Made by a program: the position numbers and the translations under genes
Part shown: piece after piece, positions 5,989-10,669 of the stretch
Layout: each line of letters starts with the position of its first letter
Position numbering within the stretch: the first letter of the stretch is position 1
Notes under the pieces: generated by a model
Told to the model about the DNA's origin: nothing
The model's database searches: none
The model's input: the letters and a program-made list of their open reading frames with translations, nothing else
Assembly: GCA_002506425.1 (NCBI GenBank)
Contig: DAXO01000051.1
Coordinates: forward strand, 1,803-12,471
DNA: 10,669 nucleotides
Origin: Methanomassiliicoccaceae archaeon UBA480
Lineage (GTDB): Archaea; Thermoplasmatota; Thermoplasmata; Methanomassiliicoccales; Methanomethylophilaceae
Reading direction: 5' to 3'

Positions 5989-6278
5989 ATCCCGAAATAA
6001 GAGAGGGCCTTCCTGGCTGGGGGCCGACCGGATTCCCCGAGAGCACGGCCTCAGATGCGGGATACCTCGTTGCGGACAGTTCGGGATGGAGGGACCGCGA
6101 TCCCGCAGTGGACTTGTCGAAGTGCACCGGCTGCGGGATATGCTACAAGTACTGCCCCGACGGGGCCGTATCGATCTTAGAGAGGAAGGCCGTCCTTGAT
6201 CTCAGGTTCTGCAAGGGGTGCGGGATATGCGTGCGTATGTGCCCTGCCGGAGCGATATCCATGGAGGTGAAGCAATGA
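5985..6278 (+). CDS. porD: 2-oxoacid:ferredoxin oxidoreductase, delta subunit (2[4Fe-4S] ferredoxin-like)
   Basis: A 97-residue subunit that passes electrons between the catalytic subunits and external ferredoxin. Two classic cluster motifs are seen: C47-x2-C50-x2-C53-x3-C57-P and C76-x2-C79-x2-C82-x3-C86-P. The N-terminal half (GWGPTGFPES, then GWRDRDPAVD at residues 35-43) matches the PorD/VorD pattern in which a Trp-Arg-x-x-x-P-x-x-D stretch precedes the first cluster. Its start overlaps the gamma stop by 4 nt and its stop overlaps the alpha start by 4 nt, so the three genes are translationally coupled. All eight cluster cysteines are intact. Confidence 0.95.
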   Translation: MNPEIREGLPGWGPTGFPESTASDAGYLVADSSGWRDRDPAVDLSKCTGCGICYKYCPDGAVSILERKAVLDLRFCKGCGICVRMCPAGAISMEVKQ

Positions 6279-7471
6279 CCAGGATGTTCCTGTCCGGAAA
6301 CGAGGCATTCGCCCACGGGGTCAGGCTCTCGCGTCCCGCGGTGATATCGGCGTATCCGATAACGCCGCAGACCACGGTCGTCGAGGCGCTGTCCTCGATG
6401 GTCGCGGATGGAATATTGGAATCGGACTTCGTGCATGTGGAGTCGGAGCACTCTGCCCTGTCCTGTGCGATGGGTGCGTCAGCGACCGGAGTCAGGACGT
6501 TCACAGCGACGTCTTCCCAGGGATTGCTCTACATGGCGGAATGCCTTCCATACGCGGCGGGCGGAAGGTTCCCCATAGTGATGATGAACGCCAACCGCTC
6601 GGTCGCTCTGCCGTGGAACATATACGGGGATCAGAGGGACTCCCTGATGCTGCTCGACAGCGGATGGATCCAGGCCTACGTGCAGGACGGTCAGGAGAGC
6701 GTGGACATGGCGATGATGGCCTACCGCATCGCCGAGGACCCGTCGGTCTCGACGCCGTTCATGGCCAACCTGGACGGATTCCATCTCACCCATACATACG
6801 AGACCGTCGATGTCCCCGATCAAGAAGCGGCGGACCGCTTCCTTCCTCCGTATGAAACGGAGAACAGGATAGACTTTGAACATCCGAGGAATCTGTGCTT
6901 CTCGGCCGGACCCGAATTCAATTCGAGATTCAAGGAGGGGGAGCACAGGGCGATGATGCGCGCCGCGAGAGCGGTATCGGAAGCAGAGGACGAGTTCGAG
7001 GAGGTGTTCGGCCGCAGGTATCCGGGCCTGGTGGATCCGTACATGTGCGATGACGCAGACTACATCATCATAACCCTCGGAAGCGTCTCGGGCCTGTGCA
7101 GGGATGTCGCCGACTCCCTCCGCAGGGAGGGCGTGAAGGCCGGCGTGCTGCGCATACGCTACATGAGGCCGTTCCCATCCGAGGAGATCGTCTCGATCCT
7201 CGACGGATGCAGGTCCGCCGGCGTGCTGGAGAAGGACATCTCGTTCGGAGCCACAGGCGCCGTCTACAGGGATGTCTGCACGGCCCTGTTCTCAGGAAGG
7301 GTCATAATCCCGGTGTGCGGAAGGATAGGAGGCCTCGGAGGCGCGGACATCTCGGCGTCCGATATCAGAGCTGTATTCAGAGACATAATAGAAGGAAAAT
7401 GCGACACGGAATTCATGGGAGGTGAATCGCGATGGCATCGCCGAAGATATCGGACGAGGAGTTCTTCATAG
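6275..7471 (+). CDS. porA: 2-oxoacid:ferredoxin oxidoreductase, alpha subunit, with an extra C-terminal tail
   Basis: A 398-residue alpha subunit, forming the pyrimidine side of the thiamine-diphosphate site with the beta subunit. Family motifs: YPITPQTTVVEAL (residues 27-39), VESEHSALSCAMGASATGVRTFTATSSQGL (55-84), YGDQRDSL (117-124), DSGWIQAYVQDGQE (128-141), FHLTHTYETVDVPDQE (169-184) and the C-terminal domain with RYMRPFPSEEI (295-305) and GRIGGLGGADIS (349-360). The start at 6275 is fixed by GGAGGTGA (6263-6270) four bases upstream and the ATGA overlap with delta; a frame extending back to 6218 lies inside the delta gene. The end is odd. Family members typically stop near the equivalent of CDTEFMGG (residue 383), but here 15 more residues, rich in arginine (ESRWHRRRYRTRSSS), are read across the first 40 nt of the beta gene and end at TAG. 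Confidence 0.93.
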   Translation: MTRMFLSGNEAFAHGVRLSRPAVISAYPITPQTTVVEALSSMVADGILESDFVHVESEHSALSCAMGASATGVRTFTATSSQGLLYMAECLPYAAGGRFPIVMMNANRSVALPWNIYGDQRDSLMLLDSGWIQAYVQDGQESVDMAMMAYRIAEDPSVSTPFMANLDGFHLTHTYETVDVPDQEAADRFLPPYETENRIDFEHPRNLCFSAGPEFNSRFKEGEHRAMMRAARAVSEAEDEFEEVFGRRYPGLVDPYMCDDADYIIITLGSVSGLCRDVADSLRREGVKAGVLRIRYMRPFPSEEIVSILDGCRSAGVLEKDISFGATGAVYRDVCTALFSGRVIIPVCGRIGGLGGADISASDIRAVFRDIIEGKCDTEFMGGESRWHRRRYRTRSSS

Positions 7472-8325
7472 GTCACAAGGCCTGCGCCGGATGCGGCGGG
7501 AGTCTCGCCGTGAGGATGGCCCTGAAAGCGCTTGGGGACAGGGCGGTCGCCGTCCTGCCGGCAGGCTGCATGTCCGCGGTCGGATTCAACTACCCTCAGC
7601 TGTGCTTCACCAACAACGCCATGATCTCCACCTTCGCCGGGACGGCTTCCATGATGACGGGTGTCGCTGCGGGACTTCGCGCACGCGGGGAGAAGGACTT
7701 CACCGTCGTGGGATTCGCCGGCGACGGAGGAACCGCCGATATAGGGATACAGGCGCTGTCCGGAGCGATCGACCGCAACGACGACGTCCTCTACATCTGC
7801 TACGACAACGAGGCCTATATGAACACGGGTACGCAGAAGAGCTCCCTGACGCCTTACGGCGCATCGACGACTACCACGCCGGTGGGTCGCGTCCTCAAGG
7901 GAAATGCCACCGAGAAGAAGGACATGTTCGGCATCGTGGCGGCTCACGGCATCCCGTACGCGGCGACTGCGAGCGTCGGATACATCGACGACTATGTGGC
8001 CAAGGTACGTCATGCCGCGTCGATCGAGGGCACCAAGTACATCCACGTGCTCGCTCCCTGCCCGACAGGATGGGGCATACCCGTGGACCGCACCATAGAC
8101 TTCGCCAGGATGGCGGTTGATTGCGGACTCTGGCCTCTGGCCGAGTTCGAGGGCGGGAGGTTCCGCCTCAACAGGCCGATGAAGGATTCCGGCGCGCTGC
8201 AGGAGTACATCCGCGGTCAGAAGCGTTTCAGACATCTGGATTCCGAGGATATAGAGCATATCGAGAGATGCAGGGATGCAAGATGGGAGTACATCGCGTC
8301 CGCGTGGGAGCAGCGATATTCCTAA
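7432..8325 (+). CDS. porB: 2-oxoacid:ferredoxin oxidoreductase, beta subunit (thiamine diphosphate binding)
   Basis: A 297-residue catalytic subunit carrying thiamine diphosphate and a [4Fe-4S] cluster. Likely cluster cysteines are C18 and C21 (CAGC), C46 (PAGC) and C210 (APCPTGW). The diphosphate/Mg motif runs from GDGGTADIGIQALSGA (97-112) to N126 in CYDNEAYMNTGTQKSS, nearly identical to the pyruvate and 2-oxoisovalerate enzymes of archaea. KKDMFGIVAAHGIPYAATAS (162-181) is also typical. The start at 7432 has GGGAGGTGA six bases upstream, all inside the alpha gene. The gene ends in TAA and is followed by 81 nt before the ligase; no clear terminator is seen there. The sequence supports an active enzyme; substrate choice among 2-oxoacids cannot be settled by eye. 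Confidence 0.94.
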   Translation: MASPKISDEEFFIGHKACAGCGGSLAVRMALKALGDRAVAVLPAGCMSAVGFNYPQLCFTNNAMISTFAGTASMMTGVAAGLRARGEKDFTVVGFAGDGGTADIGIQALSGAIDRNDDVLYICYDNEAYMNTGTQKSSLTPYGASTTTTPVGRVLKGNATEKKDMFGIVAAHGIPYAATASVGYIDDYVAKVRHAASIEGTKYIHVLAPCPTGWGIPVDRTIDFARMAVDCGLWPLAEFEGGRFRLNRPMKDSGALQEYIRGQKRFRHLDSEDIEHIERCRDARWEYIASAWEQRYS

Positions 8326-8348
8326 CGGAATAAAAATATCAAATCAAG

Positions 8349-8356
8349 TTAAATAC
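8349..8356 (+). promoter_or_regulatory. TATA-like box for the ligase-aminotransferase operon
   Basis: TTAAATAC preceded by the purine-rich AATCAAG. A start about 25 nt downstream would be near 8379, giving a leader of about 28 nt with a ribosome site. The presence of a separate promoter argues that the ligase is not merely the tail of the oxidoreductase operon, although readthrough is possible. Confidence 0.5.
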
Positions 8357-8361
8357 TATGT

Positions 8362-8393
8362 ATTCATACATTCCCCATAGGAAAAGTATGAAT
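8362..8393 (+). promoter_or_regulatory. Shared bipartite motif nested in a dyad before the ligase gene
   Basis: ATTCATAC (8362-8369), 7 nt, ATAGGAA (8377-8383) is the same bipartite motif as at 5402-5423. ATTCATAC is also matched by an exact inverted copy GTATGAAT at 8386-8393, giving an 8-bp dyad with 16 nt between the arms. It covers the expected transcription start, so a protein bound here would probably block transcription; an RNA stem in the leader is an alternative. A further small dyad ATGTAT-TC-ATACAT (8357-8370) overlaps the left arm. Confidence 0.5.
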
Positions 8394-8396
8394 TAA

Positions 8397-8401
8397 GGTG
8401 A
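8397..8401 (+). promoter_or_regulatory. Ribosome binding site fixing the ligase start
   Basis: GGTGA, 5 nt before the ATG at 8407. The in-frame GTG at 8398 overlaps this site, so it is not the start. Confidence 0.6.
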
Positions 8402-8406
8402 CCACT

Positions 8407-9738
8407 ATGCCTGACGGAAAATACTGGAACCCTGAAATCGAGACGATGCCCCGCGACAAGCTCGAGGCGTATCAGCTCGAGGAGCTGAAGGAAGAAGTCA
8501 AGTTCGCATATGAGAACTCTCCGTACTACAAGAGGACCTTCGACGCAGCTGGCGTCGGTCCGGATGACATCAAGTCCCTGAAGGACCTCGCCAAGTTCCC
8601 GTTCGTGGACAAGAAGACCGAGAGGGAGACGCAGGGCGTGGGTTCCTTCCTGGGAGAGCTGTGCTGCGTCCCTGAGGATGATGTCATCTTCATCGCCACC
8701 TCGTCCGGATCCACTGGAGTTCCGACGATGAGCCCGTTCACCCAGAAGGACTTCGACGAGTGGCAGGACGTGGAGGCCAGATGGTTCTACCAGACAGGCA
8801 TGAGGAAGAACGACCGCTACATCCACGCGCTCAACTTCTCTCTGTACGTCGGAGGACCCGACGTCATAGGCGCCCAGAAGCTCGGAGCCCTGTGCATATG
8901 GGGAGGCACGCTCCCGTCCGAGAGGCTCATCTTCATCCTGAAGACCTACCAGCCCACCTGCATATGGACCAGCCCTTCGTACGCATGGTATCTTGGAGAG
9001 ACCTGCAAGAAGAACGGTGTCGATCCCGCGAAGGACCTGGCCATCAAGAAGATCTACGTCGCGGGAGAGATGGGAGGATCCATCGAGACAACCCGCGAGG
9101 CCATAGAGGAGCTGTGGGGTGCGGAGGTCTACGACTTCTACGGTCTTTCCGATATATTCGGAGCCTGCGCCGCGATGTGCGAGGCCAAGGACGGACTGCA
9201 CATAGCGGAGGACCACATACTCGTGGAGACCGTCGACGTCAGGACCGGAAAGGTCCTGGAACCCGGGCAGGTCGGAGAGCTGGTGTACACCACGCTACGC
9301 AAGCATGCGCGCCCGATGATCAGGTTCCGCAGCGGAGACATAGGATACATCGACTACACCCCGTGCAGCTGCGGCAGGACCCATGGAAGGATCCATGTGA
9401 CCGGAAGGAAGGACGACATGTTCGTCGTATCCGCGGTCAACGTGTTCCCGAGCGACATCGAGGCGGTCGTCCACGGAGTCAAGGGAATAACCGGCGAGTA
9501 TCTCATCCGCGTCTACGAGAAGGACTACACCTGCCGCTACGAGGTGACCATCGAGAAGGAGGACTCCAACGAGGCGGAGTCGGACGAGGCTCTCGCCCAG
9601 CGCGTCTCGACCGCCCTCAAGGCGAGGATCGGTGTCAAGCCCGCGAAGGTCATCGTCGCGAAGGAGGGAACCCTCGAGCGCTCCACCCACAAGGCGAAGC
9701 GTGTTATAGACGAGAGGAAGCTCACCTACGATATCTGA
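8407..9738 (+). CDS. Phenylacetate-CoA-ligase-family AMP-forming acyl-CoA ligase
   Basis: A 443-residue member of the PaaK branch of the ANL adenylating enzymes, full length for the family (about 430-445). It should activate a carboxylic acid with ATP to an acyl-adenylate and then the CoA thioester. Visible motifs: the phosphate loop SSGSTGVP (residues 99-106), EVYDFYGLSDIFG (240-252, usually YGLSE/YGLTE), the RFRSGDIGYI hinge region (306-315), CSCGRTHGRIHVTGRKDDMFVVSAVNVFPSDIE (320-352), and the C-terminal lysine motif GTLERSTHKAKRVIDER (421-437). Family substrates include phenylacetate and indoleacetate, but many PaaK-like proteins of anaerobes have unknown acids. Glu to Asp in YGLSD and the Val in GSTGVP are departures that may bear on substrate. 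It leads a two-gene unit with an aminotransferase 10 nt downstream. Confidence is high for family, low for substrate. Confidence 0.93.
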   Translation: MPDGKYWNPEIETMPRDKLEAYQLEELKEEVKFAYENSPYYKRTFDAAGVGPDDIKSLKDLAKFPFVDKKTERETQGVGSFLGELCCVPEDDVIFIATSSGSTGVPTMSPFTQKDFDEWQDVEARWFYQTGMRKNDRYIHALNFSLYVGGPDVIGAQKLGALCIWGGTLPSERLIFILKTYQPTCIWTSPSYAWYLGETCKKNGVDPAKDLAIKKIYVAGEMGGSIETTREAIEELWGAEVYDFYGLSDIFGACAAMCEAKDGLHIAEDHILVETVDVRTGKVLEPGQVGELVYTTLRKHARPMIRFRSGDIGYIDYTPCSCGRTHGRIHVTGRKDDMFVVSAVNVFPSDIEAVVHGVKGITGEYLIRVYEKDYTCRYEVTIEKEDSNEAESDEALAQRVSTALKARIGVKPAKVIVAKEGTLERSTHKAKRVIDERKLTYDI

Positions 9739-9748
9739 GGCAACTGCG

Positions 9749-10669
9749 ATGCGCGGACTCTCACACAGGACTTCGGGATTCACCGATTCGGTGATCAGGC
9801 GTATGACACGCATATCGAACGAATGCGGGGCGATCAACCTCTCCCAGGGGTTCCCCGACTTCGACCCCCCGGTCGAGCTCACGGACCGCCTGGCGGAGGT
9901 CGCCCGCGAGGGTCCGCACCAATACGCCGTCACCTGGGGGGCCCCCAATTTCAGGGAGGCCCTCGCCAGGAAGCAGTCGAGGTTCATGGGCAGGACGATA
10001 GATCCCGATGCCGAGGTCCTCGTGACCTGCGGCAGCACCGAGGCGATGATGGTAGCCATGATGACCGTCGTCGATCCCGGGGACAAGGTTATCGTGTTCT
10101 CTCCCTACTACGAGAACTACGGGGCGGATGCCATCCTCTCCGGGGCGGTCCCGGTATACGTCGGGCTCCGCGGTCCGGACTACGACTTCGATCCGGAGGA
10201 GCTGGAGGCCGCCTTCGCCCAGAACCCCAAGGCGATCATACTGTGCAATCCGTCCAACCCCTGCGGAAAGGTGTTCACCCGCAGCGAGCTGCAGTTCATA
10301 GCCAAGCTCGCCGAGGAGTACGACACCTACGTGATCACCGACGAGGTCTATGAGCACATAGTCTACGATCCGAACGTGCACACGTACTTCGCGACGCTTC
10401 CCGGCATGTGGGAGCGCACGATATCGTGCTCGTCGCTTTCCAAGACGTATTCCGTAACGGGATGGCGCGTAGGCTACATCATAGCCCCGGCGGAGATCAT
10501 GGACACCGCACGCAAGGTGCACGACTTCCTCACCGTCGGCGCGGCAGCGCCCCTGCAGGAGGCTCTGGTCACCGCTCTGGAGTTCCCGGACAGCTACTAC
10601 AGGGATCTCAAGGCCAAGTACACCGCCAAGCGCGAGCTGTTCCTGAAGGGCTTGGACGAGAACGACATC
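9749..10669 (+). CDS. Class I pyridoxal-phosphate aminotransferase, C-terminus outside the window
   Basis: The first 307 residues of a fold-type I aminotransferase of the aspartate/aromatic/kynurenine-transaminase group; the full protein is normally about 380-400 residues. It begins LSHRTSGFTDSVIRRM and INLSQGFPDFDPP (residues 29-41). It has the cofactor-loop GSTEAM (95-100), the NPSNPCGKVF motif (167-176, with Cys where NPxNPTG is usual), DEVYEHIVYD (198-207) and the Schiff-base lysine K232 in SLSKTYSVTGWRVGY. The substrate-carboxylate arginine near the C-terminus is beyond the window. The ATG at 9749 has GAGG (9737-9740, overlapping the ligase stop) 8 nt upstream. Placement directly behind an acyl-CoA ligase suggests it supplies or consumes the amino acid matching that acid's 2-oxoacid. 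Amino acid specificity cannot be told from sequence alone. Confidence 0.92.
   Translation, partial: MRGLSHRTSGFTDSVIRRMTRISNECGAINLSQGFPDFDPPVELTDRLAEVAREGPHQYAVTWGAPNFREALARKQSRFMGRTIDPDAEVLVTCGSTEAMMVAMMTVVDPGDKVIVFSPYYENYGADAILSGAVPVYVGLRGPDYDFDPEELEAAFAQNPKAIILCNPSNPCGKVFTRSELQFIAKLAEEYDTYVITDEVYEHIVYDPNVHTYFATLPGMWERTISCSSLSKTYSVTGWRVGYIIAPAEIMDTARKVHDFLTVGAAAPLQEALVTALEFPDSYYRDLKAKYTAKRELFLKGLDENDI

Noticed and set aside
7264..8259. A 331-codon open frame on the minus strand across the alpha/beta junction
   Set aside because: It lies opposite two well-supported subunit genes and shows no family motif or ribosome site.
5467..8325. Identification as indolepyruvate:ferredoxin oxidoreductase (IorAB)
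   Set aside because: That enzyme has two subunits with fused domains; here there are four separate subunits in Por/Vor layout. An aryl 2-oxoacid substrate remains possible but cannot be named from the family.
8760..9794. A 344-codon open frame on the plus strand inside the ligase gene
   Set aside because: Out of frame with the ligase and highly Arg/Gly/His rich; it is a frame shadow.
1..10669. CRISPR arrays, insertion sequences, tRNA or rRNA genes
   Set aside because: No spaced direct repeats, transposase motifs, terminal inverted repeats or cloverleaf-like segments were seen; the window is densely filled with ordinary genes.

Overview
The window most likely comes from a euryarchaeon with a moderately GC-rich genome. 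The clearest taxonomic hint is a Hef-type helicase at the left edge, a family typical of Euryarchaeota. Four-subunit 2-oxoacid:ferredoxin oxidoreductases, AT-rich spacers with TATA-like boxes and one apparently leaderless gene also fit an archaeon. I lean towards the Thermoplasmata/Methanomassiliicoccales, because the whole looks like a fermentation-linked anaerobe or methanogen, but this is an impression and not a proof.

Left part, all on the minus strand: a helicase gene cut by the window edge (hef, ends before position 1), preceded by an Rrf2-family regulator (1564-2037) that may be transcribed with it. A strong hairpin at 2077-2100 separates this pair from a three-gene ABC importer of the SsuABC/TauABC/nitrate type (permease 4356-5234, ATPase 3475-4359, substrate-binding protein 2106-3461), transcribed leftwards from a promoter near 5295.

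Right part, all on the plus strand: a divergent operon encodes the gamma, delta, alpha and beta subunits of a ferredoxin-dependent 2-oxoacid oxidoreductase (5467-8325). After a short promoter region comes a phenylacetate-CoA-ligase-family enzyme (8407-9738), followed 10 nt later by a class I aminotransferase that runs off the right edge.

Read together, the ligase, oxidoreductase and aminotransferase form a plausible route between a carboxylic acid (aryl or branched-chain) and an amino acid: acid to acyl-CoA, reductive carboxylation to 2-oxoacid, then transamination, or the reverse degradative direction. The importer could supply the acid, but its substrate cannot be read from the sequence.

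Three observations stand out. The substrate-binding protein has its domain segments in circularly permuted order: the usual N-terminal lobe is at the C-terminus. The promoters of the oxidoreductase and ligase operons share a bipartite motif, ATTCATAC-N7-ATAGGAA, and a weaker relative (ATTC-N12-TAGGAA) lies inside the dyad upstream of the Rrf2 gene, suggesting one local regulon. The alpha-subunit gene overruns the beta-subunit start by 40 nt and ends in the only TAG stop of the window.
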